DNA of 33,400 nt from an uncultured Victivallales bacterium (GCA_903837355.1 CAILUI010000008.1:1-33400); one strand, 5' to 3'. Counted from the first letter of the stretch, positions 17,265 to 25,361 are shown. The notes: generated from the sequence alone by a model not told the origin. Made by a program: numbers and translations.

Positions 17265-18644
17265 TCAGTTGTTCAGGCTGTGAATGGGCGCCGGGATGCG
17301 GCCGCCGAAGCGGATGAACCGCGCCGACTTGCCGACGTTCGGCACCGACAGAATGGTGCTCTGACCGAACAGCCCGCCGAAGACGACCCGCTCGCCAGCC
17401 TTCTTGTTGGGTACGGGGATGAAGCGGACGGCGGTAGTCTTGCGGTTGATGACGCCGATGGCCATCTCGTCGGCAATCAGCGCCGACAGGGTCTCGGCCG
17501 GCGTGTCTCCGGGCAGGGCCACCATGTCCAGCCCCACCGAGCATACCGCAGTCATCGCCTCGAGCTTCTCGAGGCTCAGTTCACCGCGTTCGACGGCGGC
17601 GCTGAGGACGGCGTCCTCGCAGACCGGAATGAAGGCGCCGCTGAGGCCGCCGACGTTCTGCGAGGCGAAGGCGCCGCCCTTCTTGACGGCGTCGTTGAGC
17701 AGGGCGACACAGGCCGTGGAGCCCGGCGCGCCGATCGCATCCAGGCCCAGGATCTGCAGGATCTCGCCGACGCTGTCGCCGACCTTGGGTGTCGGTGCCA
17801 GGGAGAGATCCACCACCCCAAACCGCGTCTGCATGCGCCGCGCCACCTCGCGGCCGATGAGTTCACCGCAGCGCGTCACCCGACAACTGGTCTGCTTGAT
17901 CTCCTCGGCCAGATCGTCCAGGTCGAGGTTTTCCGCCCCCTCGCGGGCGATCAGGCGCTCCAGGGCCCGTGCCACCACGCCGGGGCCGCTGACCCCGACA
18001 TTCAGTACCGTCTCCGGCTCGCCGTGGCCATGGTAGGCGCCGGCCATGAAGGGGTTGTCCTCGGGTTGATTGGCGAAAATGACCAGTTTGGCGCAGGCGA
18101 AGCCGTCCTGCGCCGCGCTCCCGGCTGCCATCTCCAGGAGGATATGTCCGAGACGGCCGACGACGTCCATGTTGATCCCGGCGCGACTGCTGGCCACATT
18201 GATGCTGGCGCAGAGTTTGGTGGTGCTCAGCAAGGCCGCGGGGAGGGTCTCGATCAGCACTTCGTCAGCGGCGCTGGCGCCTTTCTGCACCTGGGCGCTG
18301 TAGCCACCGACGAAGTCGACGCGAACCGAACGTGCGGCCTGGTCGAGGGCCTTGGCCACGGCCACGAAGCCATCGCGGTCGTGTCCGGCCGCGATGTCCG
18401 CCACCGGACTCACGGCCAGACGCTTGTTGACGATGGGCAGCCCGTACTCCGTGCTCACCGCGCCACAGATATCCACCAGGGCGCCGGCACAGCGCTCGAT
18501 CTTGGCCACGATCTTGCGGCAGCAGACGTCGACGCTGGGGTGGTGGCAGTCCAGCAGGTTGATGCCCATGGTAATGGTGCGGACGTCCAGATTCTCATGC
18601 TGGATCATGCCCACCGTCTTCAGAATCTGGTCTGAACGAATCAT
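17265..18644 (-). CDS. UPF0210/DUF711 (PFL-like) family protein
   Basis: A 459-residue protein of the UPF0210 family, structurally related to glycyl-radical enzyme barrels but of unknown function. Family blocks include IQHENLDVRTITMGINLLDC at the N terminus, DFVGGYSAQVQKG, GVSGPGVVARAL, FGVVDLSLAPTP, and VGLDMVALPGDTPAET; it ends FGGRIPAPIHSLNN. GGGGAC precedes the ATG. In several bacteria the gene sits beside a small ACT-domain gene; none is present here. Its stop faces the fumarase gene at 34 bases. Confidence 0.9.
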   Translation of the reverse strand: MIRSDQILKTVGMIQHENLDVRTITMGINLLDCHHPSVDVCCRKIVAKIERCAGALVDICGAVSTEYGLPIVNKRLAVSPVADIAAGHDRDGFVAVAKALDQAARSVRVDFVGGYSAQVQKGASAADEVLIETLPAALLSTTKLCASINVASSRAGINMDVVGRLGHILLEMAAGSAAQDGFACAKLVIFANQPEDNPFMAGAYHGHGEPETVLNVGVSGPGVVARALERLIAREGAENLDLDDLAEEIKQTSCRVTRCGELIGREVARRMQTRFGVVDLSLAPTPKVGDSVGEILQILGLDAIGAPGSTACVALLNDAVKKGGAFASQNVGGLSGAFIPVCEDAVLSAAVERGELSLEKLEAMTAVCSVGLDMVALPGDTPAETLSALIADEMAIGVINRKTTAVRFIPVPNKKAGERVVFGGLFGQSTILSVPNVGKSARFIRFGGRIPAPIHSLNN

Positions 18645-18743
18645 CGTGCGTCCCCGCTGCTGACGGCCTTGCCGGAAGCTGCTGTCTGGTCTGTGCTCGT
18701 GGCGGCAGAACATACCACCGCGGACGGCCCGGCGCGCGCGGCG

Positions 18744-18772
18744 TTGACGAGGCGGCGGTCATGCTTTACCTT
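18744..18772 (+). promoter_or_regulatory. promoter of the PNP-fold gene
   Basis: TTGACG, a 17-base spacer and TACCTT. The predicted start point near 18779 leaves a leader of about 60 bases. It also argues against translation starting at the in-frame ATG at 18761, which would lie inside the promoter. Confidence 0.5.
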
Positions 18773-18838
18773 GGGCTCGCGCCGGATCCGCCCGACGCGC
18801 TCAGCACGCCACCGCCGAATCGGATCAGGCCGTTGCCC

Positions 18839-19660
18839 ATGAATACCATCGCCCAGCGCGTCAGACACGCGGCCGCGGCCTTGCCCAGCCACTTCCCCGG
18901 CTGGGCGGCGCCGCGCGCTTTCGTGCAACTGGGAGCGGGCTTCGAGCCCGAGGGCCTGTTCGACGAGGTGCTGGGCAGCGCCGCCCTCGACGATCTGGGC
19001 CTGGCCGCGCCCGGGCCCTCGTCCGCCGGCGCGCCGCTGCGACTGCTGCTCGGCACGGTCGGCTCGACCCAGCTCCTGGTCGGTCACGGTCACCGCTACG
19101 GCTTCGAGGGCGGCGGCCTGCCGGAAGCCCTGCTGCCGGTGGTGGCCGCGGCCTTGGTGGGAGTCCGCGATGTCGTGCTTATCGAGTCCGGCTGCACGTT
19201 GCGCGAGGACCTCAAGTGCGGCACCTGGATGGCGGCTACGGACTATATCAACGCCGCGGGTGGCTCGCCGGCGGCCGGCTTCCTCGAGATCCTGGCCGAG
19301 CCCTTCCTCGACATGACCGACGCCTTCTCACAGCCGCTGAACGCGCAGATCATCAACGCTGCGGCTCTGGCGGGGATCAGTCCCCGCCTCGGCGTCTACC
19401 AGGCCGTCGCCGGCCCGCACTTTGACACGCCTGCCGAAGCCGAGGCGGCGCGCCGCAACGGCGCCGACATGTTGGGCCACGGCATCGTGGCCGAGACCGT
19501 GCTTGCCGCCCTGCTGGGCTGCCGGGTTTCGGCGCTGGTGTTGGCGGCCGAGCCGGCCGCGGCCTACCATGGCCGCCGCCTGCAACGCGCCAATGTTCTC
19601 GAGGCGGCCCGCTTCTGCTCTCCCGCGATGATGCGCGTCCTGCACCTGGCCCTGGCGTGA
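18839..19660 (+). CDS. divergent purine-nucleoside phosphorylase-fold protein with altered active site
   Basis: A 273-residue protein, the normal length for class II (trimeric) purine nucleoside phosphorylases. The scaffold is recognisable: LPEALLPVVAAALVGVRDVV, LKCGTWMAATDYIN, LGVYQAVAGPHFDTPAEAEA, GADMLGHGIVAETVLA. Yet residues that bind phosphate and base in human PNP are replaced: Ser33 by Ala (LGAGFEP), Arg84 and His86 by His and Tyr (GHRYGFEG), Ser220 by Gly, Glu201 by Asp, and Asn243 by Glu (VLAAEP). It may have a different substrate, be a hydrolase, or be a pseudoenzyme. ATG at 18839 matches the family N terminus; its ribosome site is weak. Alignment was done by eye. Confidence 0.75.
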   Translation: MNTIAQRVRHAAAALPSHFPGWAAPRAFVQLGAGFEPEGLFDEVLGSAALDDLGLAAPGPSSAGAPLRLLLGTVGSTQLLVGHGHRYGFEGGGLPEALLPVVAAALVGVRDVVLIESGCTLREDLKCGTWMAATDYINAAGGSPAAGFLEILAEPFLDMTDAFSQPLNAQIINAAALAGISPRLGVYQAVAGPHFDTPAEAEAARRNGADMLGHGIVAETVLAALLGCRVSALVLAAEPAAAYHGRRLQRANVLEAARFCSPAMMRVLHLALA

Positions 19661-19687
19661 TGCCGTCGTCCCCAGGGAGCGGCCGGA

Positions 19688-19819
19688 GCCGAGCCGACGC
19701 TCGGCGGTCCCGGCGGTCAGGGCCGAGCCGACGCTCGGCGGTCCCGGCGGTCAGGGCCGAGCCGACGCTCGGCGGTCCCAGCGGGTAAGAGCCGAGCCGA
19801 CGCTCGGCGGTCCCGGCGG
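19688..19819. repeat. four-copy tandem hairpin repeat between convergent genes
   Basis: Four stem-loops at 19688-19705, 19722-19739, 19756-19773 and 19791-19808, spaced 34, 34 and 35 bases. Each is GCCGAGC, loop CGAC, GCTCGGC, followed by GGTCCCGGCGG or a close variant (GGTCCCAGCGGG in copy three). It fills nearly the whole gap between the PNP-fold gene and the Nudix gene and abuts the Nudix stop. There are no unique spacers, so it is not CRISPR. It may end transcription from both sides or be a REP-like element family. Confidence 0.85.
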
Positions 19820-19821
19820 TG

Positions 19822-20337
19822 CTACAGCAGGCCGCGCTGGCGCAACTCGCCGATCTCCACTTCCAGGTTCGGCGTGAAGGCCGCGGTGCCCAGCGCCTGC
19901 TCGATCTCCGTGGTGGTCCAGAAGCGCAGTTCGTCGATCTCGGCGGCCTGCGGTACGAAGGGTCCGTCGTGGGTAAGGCCGAAGACGCGCACGTGTTCCG
20001 ACTCGATGGGGTTGCGGATGCGCGTGTCAAACAGCCACGCGAGCGGCAGGGCGCCGTCGAGACCGATTTCCTCGGCCATTTCGCGGCGGGCGGCCTGTTC
20101 GTAGCTCTCGCCCAGATGCAGGTGTCCGCCCACGGCCGTGTCCCAGCGCCCGGGTTGGATATCCTTGGCGGCGCTGCGTTTCTGCAGCAGCACGCGGCCG
20201 TCGCCGGAGCGTACCACGACGTGGGCTGTACGATGCGCCAGGGCCGGATTGCCATGGCATTCGTGGCGCCAGGCCGTACCGATTACGCGGTCCGCGTCGT
20301 CGACGATCTCAAAGCGTTCGCTGCCGGGGGCCTGCAT
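19822..20337 (-). CDS. Nudix hydrolase (YfcD/IDI-like)
   Basis: A 171-residue Nudix protein. The complete Nudix box is visible at about residues 70-92, with GGHLHLGES and RREMAEEIG giving the metal-binding glutamates. The N-terminal layout (ERFEIVDDADRVIG, then HRTAHVVVR, LLQKRSAAKDIQPGRWD) resembles YfcD and isopentenyl-diphosphate isomerase-like Nudix proteins, which act on nucleotide or isoprenoid diphosphates. Substrate is unknown. ATG follows an AGAGG about ten bases upstream. It shares a short divergent promoter region with the PHP phosphatase gene. Confidence 0.9.
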   Translation of the reverse strand: MQAPGSERFEIVDDADRVIGTAWRHECHGNPALAHRTAHVVVRSGDGRVLLQKRSAAKDIQPGRWDTAVGGHLHLGESYEQAARREMAEEIGLDGALPLAWLFDTRIRNPIESEHVRVFGLTHDGPFVPQAAEIDELRFWTTTEIEQALGTAAFTPNLEVEIGELRQRGLL

Positions 20338-20354
20338 AACTCTGTGTCCTCTGC

Positions 20355-20383
20355 TTGGCGGCCGTGCGCAGCCCCACTATAGT
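20355..20383 (+). promoter_or_regulatory. promoter of the PHP phosphatase gene
   Basis: TTGGCG, a 17-base spacer and TATAGT. The -10 ends only eight bases before the ATG at 20392, so the transcript would begin at or within a base or two of the start codon: a leaderless or nearly leaderless message. Confidence 0.6.
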
Positions 20384-20405
20384 CTCGGGCCATGTCGTTT
20401 GTCAG
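20376..20405 (-). promoter_or_regulatory. divergent promoter of the Nudix gene
   Basis: The palindrome ACTATAGT at 20376-20383 also gives a minus-strand TATAGT. Eighteen bases upstream on that strand is CTGACA (five of six matches to TTGACA), which lies inside the first codons of the PHP gene. One -10 element would thus serve both directions. Confidence 0.5.
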
Positions 20406-21204
20406 CTACCATTGCCACAGCACTTGGAGCGACGGTCGCACCGGCATCGCCGAGATGATCGCCGGCGCCGCCGCGGCCGGCCTGCTGGAGTTTGGCCTCA
20501 GTGACCACTTCGTGCTTACCCCGTACGACGACAGCAACGCCCATGAGTGGTCCATGCCGCGCAATGGCCGGGCGCTGACGGACTGCCTGGCTGACCTGCG
20601 CGCCGCCGCGGTCGACGCCCCGTTGCCCGTGCGTCGCGGTGTCGAGGCGGACTACTTCCCCGAGACCTGGCGGCAACTGCAGACGGTCCTGGCCAGCCTC
20701 GACCTCGATTACATCATCGCCTCGGTCCACGCGGTCGAGCGCTTCCCGGTTGACACGTCGGCAAGCGACTGGCAGCCCCTCAGTCAGGCCGAGGTCGACC
20801 AGCTCTACCGCGGCTACTGGCAACGCGTCCGCGAGTTGGCCGAGTGCCGCCTGGGCGACATCGTCGGCCACCTTGACCTGCCCAAGAAGTTCGGCTTCTA
20901 CCCGGCCGCCGACCTCTCCCGCGAGATCGCCGCCGCCCTCGATGCCATCGCCGCCGCCGGCATGACCGTTGAACTCAATACCGCCGGCTGGGATAAACCC
21001 TGCGCCGCGCCGTACCCGGACGCGGACCTGTTGCGCCAGGTCCACCAGCGCCATATCCCGGTCATGATCAACGCCGATGCCCATCGTCCCGCGGAGCTGG
21101 TCCGCCACTACGGCCGCGCCGCCGAGTTGCTGCGCCGAGTCGGCTTCACCGAGATGCGTGCCTTCAACAAACGCCAGCCGCGCGAGTTGCCCATCCCCGG
21201 CTGA
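20392..21204 (+). CDS. PHP-family phosphatase (histidinol-phosphatase-like)
   Basis: A 270-residue PHP-domain protein of the HisK/HisJ type, which dephosphorylates histidinol phosphate in histidine synthesis. Metal ligands are visible: H7 and H9 in YHCHSTWSDG, LSDHF, GVEADYF, IASVHAVE, VGHLDLPKKF and NADAHRP. No other histidine gene is nearby, so a related phosphoesterase role is possible. There is no ribosome binding site because the promoter -10 ends eight bases before the ATG, pointing to a leaderless transcript. Confidence 0.85.
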   Translation: MSFVSYHCHSTWSDGRTGIAEMIAGAAAAGLLEFGLSDHFVLTPYDDSNAHEWSMPRNGRALTDCLADLRAAAVDAPLPVRRGVEADYFPETWRQLQTVLASLDLDYIIASVHAVERFPVDTSASDWQPLSQAEVDQLYRGYWQRVRELAECRLGDIVGHLDLPKKFGFYPAADLSREIAAALDAIAAAGMTVELNTAGWDKPCAAPYPDADLLRQVHQRHIPVMINADAHRPAELVRHYGRAAELLRRVGFTEMRAFNKRQPRELPIPG

Positions 21205-21214
21205 GGGTTGGGCG

Positions 21215-21243
21215 TTGCATCCGCCGCCGCGGCGGGCTACGGT
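21215..21243 (+). promoter_or_regulatory. possible promoter of the UroD-family gene
   Basis: TTGCAT, a 17-base spacer and TACGGT. Both hexamers are weak matches, and the spacer is itself a GC palindrome. Call is tentative. Confidence 0.35.
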
Positions 21244-21308
21244 GATGGCTGTTTGCGAGCTGCTGACCAGCGTGAGTTGATCCCGCCCATCATCCGAGGT
21301 GCACACGC

Positions 21309-22526
21309 ATGACACGCCGTGAACGAGTCCGTAAAGCCCTGCGCTTCGAGCCGACCGATCAGGTTCCGAAGGATCTGGGCGCCATGCTCTCGACCTGTGT
21401 GAGCTGCTTCGCCTACCCAGGCCTGGTCAGCGCCCTCGGGTTGCCCTACCGCCCGCCGCGCGTCTTCGACACTGGCCAGATGCTGGCCCTGCCCGACCCC
21501 GACGTCCTCGATGCCCTGGACTGCGATTGCGTCTTCGTGGCCGCGGACAGCGCCACCAACGTGCTCGAGGAGCCCGAGCGTTGGCACCCCTACGACTTCA
21601 ACGGCAGGCTACCGGCACGGGTCATGGCGCCGGCCAGCTTCGCGGCGCAGCCCGACGGCTCCATCCTCCAGCACGGCCAGAGCCTCATGCCGCCCAGTTC
21701 CTTCAACTTCAACGTGCCCCACGCCGGCCAACTGCTCGACCTCACCATCGACCCGCCCAAAGAAGACCTCGTCGCGCTGGCCAAGTGGCACGAGAACAAC
21801 CGCTTCACCCCCGAACGCGTCGCGGCCCTGGCCGACTACTGCCGGCGGGCGCGCGCGGCCACGGACCGCGCCATCATGTTCTCCGGGCTGTACTCCGGCC
21901 TCGGCTTCCGCGGCGGCATGGCCCCCTTCTCGATGCTCTGCATGACCGACCCCGGCTACATCAAGGAACTGCACAGCATCGTCGCCGACCATGCCATCGC
22001 CCAGGCCGAACTCCTGCTTCCGGCCATCGCCCCGTACGTCGACGTCATCATGCTCACCGCCGATGACCAGGGCACCCAGCAGGCCTCCATCCTGCCGCCG
22101 GACACCTTCGCCGAACTGTTCACGCCGGCCTATCGTCGCATCAACGACGCCTGCCACCGCATCGCGCCCGAGGTCTTCACCTTCATGCACAACTGCGGTG
22201 CCATCTACGACCTGCTCGACGCCATCATCGATGCCGGCTTCGATGCCCTCAATCCGGTGCAATGGAGCGCCGGCGGGCACTCGTACACCGAATGGAAGGA
22301 CCGCTGCCGCAAGCGCATCGCCCTGTGGGGCGGCGGCGTCAACACCCAGACCACGCTGCCGCTGGGCACCGTGGCCGACGTCGAGCGCGAGGTCGCCGAG
22401 GTGGTCAAGGTCATGGCCCAGGACTCCGGCTACATCTTCTGCGGCATCCACAACCTGCTCGCCGAGATCCCGCCGGCCAAGATCCTCGCCATGTACCGCA
22501 CCGCCGCCAGCGTGCCGACCCGCTAG
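21309..22526 (+). CDS. uroporphyrinogen decarboxylase-family protein (zinc methyltransferase-like)
   Basis: A 405-residue TIM-barrel protein of the UroD superfamily. It starts MTRRERVRKALRFEPTDQVP, typical of the methyltransferase-like branch rather than haem-pathway HemE. A pattern H294-x-C296 (FMHNCGAIYDLLD) followed by C378 (YIFCGIHNL) fits the HxC...C zinc motif of MtaA/MtbA-type methyltransferases, which activate a thiol to accept a methyl group from a corrinoid protein. No corrinoid protein is encoded nearby. The next gene, a glycosidase-like protein 114 bases downstream, is on the same strand. Substrate unknown. Confidence 0.85.
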   Translation: MTRRERVRKALRFEPTDQVPKDLGAMLSTCVSCFAYPGLVSALGLPYRPPRVFDTGQMLALPDPDVLDALDCDCVFVAADSATNVLEEPERWHPYDFNGRLPARVMAPASFAAQPDGSILQHGQSLMPPSSFNFNVPHAGQLLDLTIDPPKEDLVALAKWHENNRFTPERVAALADYCRRARAATDRAIMFSGLYSGLGFRGGMAPFSMLCMTDPGYIKELHSIVADHAIAQAELLLPAIAPYVDVIMLTADDQGTQQASILPPDTFAELFTPAYRRINDACHRIAPEVFTFMHNCGAIYDLLDAIIDAGFDALNPVQWSAGGHSYTEWKDRCRKRIALWGGGVNTQTTLPLGTVADVEREVAEVVKVMAQDSGYIFCGIHNLLAEIPPAKILAMYRTAASVPTR

Positions 22527-22640
22527 CCCCGGCGCGCGGCCACGAAGAAGTAGCGCCCCGCGAGCCGTGTCGACGGCTGCTGCCGCACCGGCACCCAGGC
22601 TGGCGGTTCTCAGGGTTCCGCCGTCACCAAGGAGCAGACG

Positions 22641-24917
22641 ATGTCGACGAAGACCGTGAGTGCCGCCGCCTTTGCGCGCGAGGTCGAACGGGTCCTGCCG
22701 CTGGAGGCTCCCTACGCCTATCACAAGCGTCTGGCGGAGGACCCGGTGCACGTGGCCAGGCGGGACCCGGAGGCCGCTCTGCAGGCCGGCGAGATGGCGA
22801 TTCCCGAGCGCGATTGGCGGCTGCTCTGGGATCGGGGCAGTTCGCCGGTGCTGGAGCACGCGGTGCGGGACTTCGCGGACTACCTGGCGACCTCGATGCA
22901 GGTCAAGGTCGAGGTGGTAGGCCTGGACTCGCTGGCGGATTGGGCCGGGCAGGGCCGCGCCATTGTGGTCGGGACACGGGAGCAGTTGCCCGGCTGCGGC
23001 GCGACGCTGCGGCGCGCGAAGGACTACGAGATCGTGGTCACGCCGGAGCGGCTGCTGGTGTGCGGCTACGACGAACGCGGCGCGCTGTTCGGGCTCTATC
23101 ATCTGGAAGCGCGGCTGAACCTGCGCGAGGCGCCCTTTCTGCCCGCGGACCTGCAGACGGTTCGGCACAGCCTGTACGAGACGCGGATGGTCCAATCCTG
23201 GCTGGGTTGGATGGAGTGGCCGGACGCGATCCTCTCGCATCTGGCCCACGATGGCTTCGACGCCATCTTCGCCTCGGTGTACGCCAATCCGAACGGCGAC
23301 CGCACCACGGCTGACACCTCGACCGAGTTCTATGCCCGCTTGCTGCACAAGGTGCGCCCGCAGGATCCGGCCCGCATGCGCGACCTGATCGACCGTGCCG
23401 CCCGCTTCGGCGTCAAGGTCTACACGCCGATCATCTACCAGTATCTGGGTACCCCGGAGAGCGAGGCCGGCCTGCGCCGACTGGTGCGCGAGATCGTGAC
23501 GGTGTTCCCCGACATCCAAGGCTATGTGCTGCTGACCGAAGGCTTCTGGTACCAGCAGTGGGGCGGCTGCCATGGGGCCAGCCGCGAGTACGTCCAGGAC
23601 TGGGCGCGGAATTGGAGCCGGGCGGTCGCCATCGTGGCCGAGGAGTGCCACCGGCTGAACCCCGCCATCGAGATTCTGCCCTGGGAGTACAACATCGACT
23701 TCCGGCCGCAGAACACCGAGATGAAGCGCTACTTCATCCAGCAACTGCCCGGCGACAGCATCCCGCTGCTCACCTGGGAGAACGGCAAGGGCTTCGAGAT
23801 GGACGGCATGCGGGGTTACCTGCGCGACTACTCGCTGAACCAAATCGGGCCGGCCGAGGTCACCGAAGCCCAGATCGCCGAGGCGCGCCGGCGGGGCATG
23901 AAGGTCTACAGCAAGGCTGACACCATTGCCACCTGGCAGTTCGGGACCATCCCCTACCTGCCTTTCCCCTACCAGTGGTACGAACGCTACCAGGCCCTGG
24001 CGAAGTACGGCATCGACGGCACCCTCGAGAGCTGGAGCACCGGCTACAAACCCAGCTTCATCGCCGAACTGCGGGCCTGGACCTGCTGGACAGCGGCGCC
24101 GGGGCTCGCCGAGATCCTCGGCGCCCTGGCGGCGCGCGATTTCGGCAGCGGCGGCAAAGACCGGGTCCTCAAGGCCTGGGACTACTTCAGCCAGGCCATC
24201 CGTCTGCTGCCGGACACCGGCCCGCACATGGGGACCAACAACGCCGTCGGGAATCCGCTGTTCTTCGAGGAGCCCCCGGCGCGGACGGTGACCTTCACCC
24301 GTTCCTGGACCGACCACGGTCAGTGGCTGGGCTACTTCGGGAGCAGCGTCGTGCCGCAATGGCCCTTCACCGTCTTCTACCTGGTCTTCTGCCCGGATTT
24401 CAGCAACCAGACGAACCGGGCCGAGCAGTACGCCCGCGGCGTGTCGGGGGTCGAGGTTGGGGAGGATACCGCGGTGCTGCCAGTCTTCCTGAGCTATCTG
24501 CGCCAGGCGTCCGACCTCATGGAGGCGGGGCTCAAGCTCTACCGGAGTGCGGCGCTGGAGAGTCCGCCCGCCAAGCGGCAGCACGCCGTCCGCGAAGTGG
24601 TGATCGCCGAGCACGTGCAGCGCATGATCCAGAGCGACCACGCTATCCTTGAATTCGAGGACCTGCGTCTGCAGCAGGCCGCGGCGACGGACGGCCGGCA
24701 AGCTGCAGCGCTGCTGGCGCGGATGACGACGATCGTGCGCCAGGAGATCGCGCGGACCAAGCTCTCCCTGCAGGCGGCCACGCGCGACTCGCGGCTGGGC
24801 TTCCAGTTCGAGCAGGACTACGTCTATACGCCCTACTCGCTGCGCGAGAAACTCGCCATCCTGCAGGATACCCTGAAGCGGCAACTGCCCGCCGCCCGCC
24901 AACGGCTGCCGGCGTGA
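22641..24917 (+). CDS. large glycoside hydrolase-like protein
   Basis: A 758-residue protein without signal peptide, so probably cytoplasmic. Residues about 65-160 look like the small alpha/beta domain that precedes the barrel in GH20/GH67-type hydrolases, ending DYEIVVTPERLLVCG and GALFGLYHLEARL. A TIM-barrel-like region follows (about 175-500), with candidate acidic residues E300 in LLTEGFWYQQWGG and E349 in LPWEYNIDF. The C-terminal 200 residues are helical. I cannot place it in a named family, and the catalytic residues are guesses. GGAG precedes the ATG by eight bases. It may work with the UroD-family protein upstream on a plant- or host-derived glycoside, but that is speculation. Confidence 0.75.
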   Translation: MSTKTVSAAAFAREVERVLPLEAPYAYHKRLAEDPVHVARRDPEAALQAGEMAIPERDWRLLWDRGSSPVLEHAVRDFADYLATSMQVKVEVVGLDSLADWAGQGRAIVVGTREQLPGCGATLRRAKDYEIVVTPERLLVCGYDERGALFGLYHLEARLNLREAPFLPADLQTVRHSLYETRMVQSWLGWMEWPDAILSHLAHDGFDAIFASVYANPNGDRTTADTSTEFYARLLHKVRPQDPARMRDLIDRAARFGVKVYTPIIYQYLGTPESEAGLRRLVREIVTVFPDIQGYVLLTEGFWYQQWGGCHGASREYVQDWARNWSRAVAIVAEECHRLNPAIEILPWEYNIDFRPQNTEMKRYFIQQLPGDSIPLLTWENGKGFEMDGMRGYLRDYSLNQIGPAEVTEAQIAEARRRGMKVYSKADTIATWQFGTIPYLPFPYQWYERYQALAKYGIDGTLESWSTGYKPSFIAELRAWTCWTAAPGLAEILGALAARDFGSGGKDRVLKAWDYFSQAIRLLPDTGPHMGTNNAVGNPLFFEEPPARTVTFTRSWTDHGQWLGYFGSSVVPQWPFTVFYLVFCPDFSNQTNRAEQYARGVSGVEVGEDTAVLPVFLSYLRQASDLMEAGLKLYRSAALESPPAKRQHAVREVVIAEHVQRMIQSDHAILEFEDLRLQQAAATDGRQAAALLARMTTIVRQEIARTKLSLQAATRDSRLGFQFEQDYVYTPYSLREKLAILQDTLKRQLPAARQRLPA

Positions 24918-24940
24918 TCTGGCGCCGGCAAGACCAGGGG

Positions 24941-24969
24941 TTGACCTGGCGCGGTTGGTGGACTATATT
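24941..24969 (+). promoter_or_regulatory. promoter of the omega-like subunit gene
   Basis: TTGACC, a 17-base spacer and TATATT: five of six matches in each hexamer. It is one of the strongest promoters seen here. The leader is about 90 bases. Confidence 0.65.
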
Positions 24970-25066
24970 ACGCGGTTTTGGCGGGTTTCTTCATTCTGCT
25001 GCGGGCCGCTCGGCGTGCTGGCCTGCACGTGTGGCAACGGATAGCTCAGCAAGACGGAGGCAGACA

Positions 25067-25270
25067 TTGAACGAGGAATACCTGGCCCTGGCCCGGAAGA
25101 AAGTCAAAGACGTCCGTTTTCTGATCAATGGTGCCGCCAAGCGCGCTGCCGAACTGGCGCACGGTGGCAGGCCTCTGGTGCCGACGATGCCGAACGATGA
25201 GCGCAGCCACCTCGATATCGCCCTGCTGGAGATCGTCGAGGGGAAGATCGTCATCGTCGAGCAGGAGTAA
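25067..25270 (+). CDS. rpoZ: RNA polymerase omega-like subunit
   Basis: A 67-residue protein with the omega signature: INGAAKRAAELAHGGRPLV and a C-terminal LDIALLEIVEGKI. Omega helps assemble and stabilise the RNA polymerase beta-prime subunit. It starts at TTG, supported by a perfect GGAGG six bases upstream and by the absence of any ATG at the expected place. The gene stands alone with its own strong promoter and terminator. At 67 residues it is near the short end of the family. Confidence 0.8.
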   Translation: MNEEYLALARKKVKDVRFLINGAAKRAAELAHGGRPLVPTMPNDERSHLDIALLEIVEGKIVIVEQE

Positions 25271-25289
25271 GTTCCCGATCCGTGTGCCC

Positions 25290-25355
25290 GCCCGCCGCGC
25301 CCAGGCGCCTCCCCCGAGTCAGGGGAGCGCACCCGCGGCGGGCTTGTCATTTCTG
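25290..25355 (+). terminator. terminator after rpoZ
   Basis: An outer 10-base-pair stem (25290-25299 with 25334-25343) encloses an inner six-pair hairpin (25309-25314 with 25322-25327), followed by the T-rich TTGTCATTTCTG. It begins 20 bases after the rpoZ stop. Confidence 0.65.
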
Positions 25356-25361
25356 TGGCTT

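Noticed and set aside
18761..18838. Upstream ATG as the start of the PNP-fold gene
   Set aside because: It would lie inside the predicted promoter and adds 26 residues that do not fit the family N terminus, although a GAGG lies nearby.
19688..19819. Possible CRISPR array
   Set aside because: Units are contiguous with no unique spacers, and each is a hairpin with the same tail; there are no cas genes.
21609..24902. Very long open frame on the minus strand across the UroD-family and glycosidase-like genes
   Set aside because: It is the mirror frame of two genes with clear family motifs. In GC-rich DNA such antisense frames are common, and its translation has no recognisable domain and odd composition.
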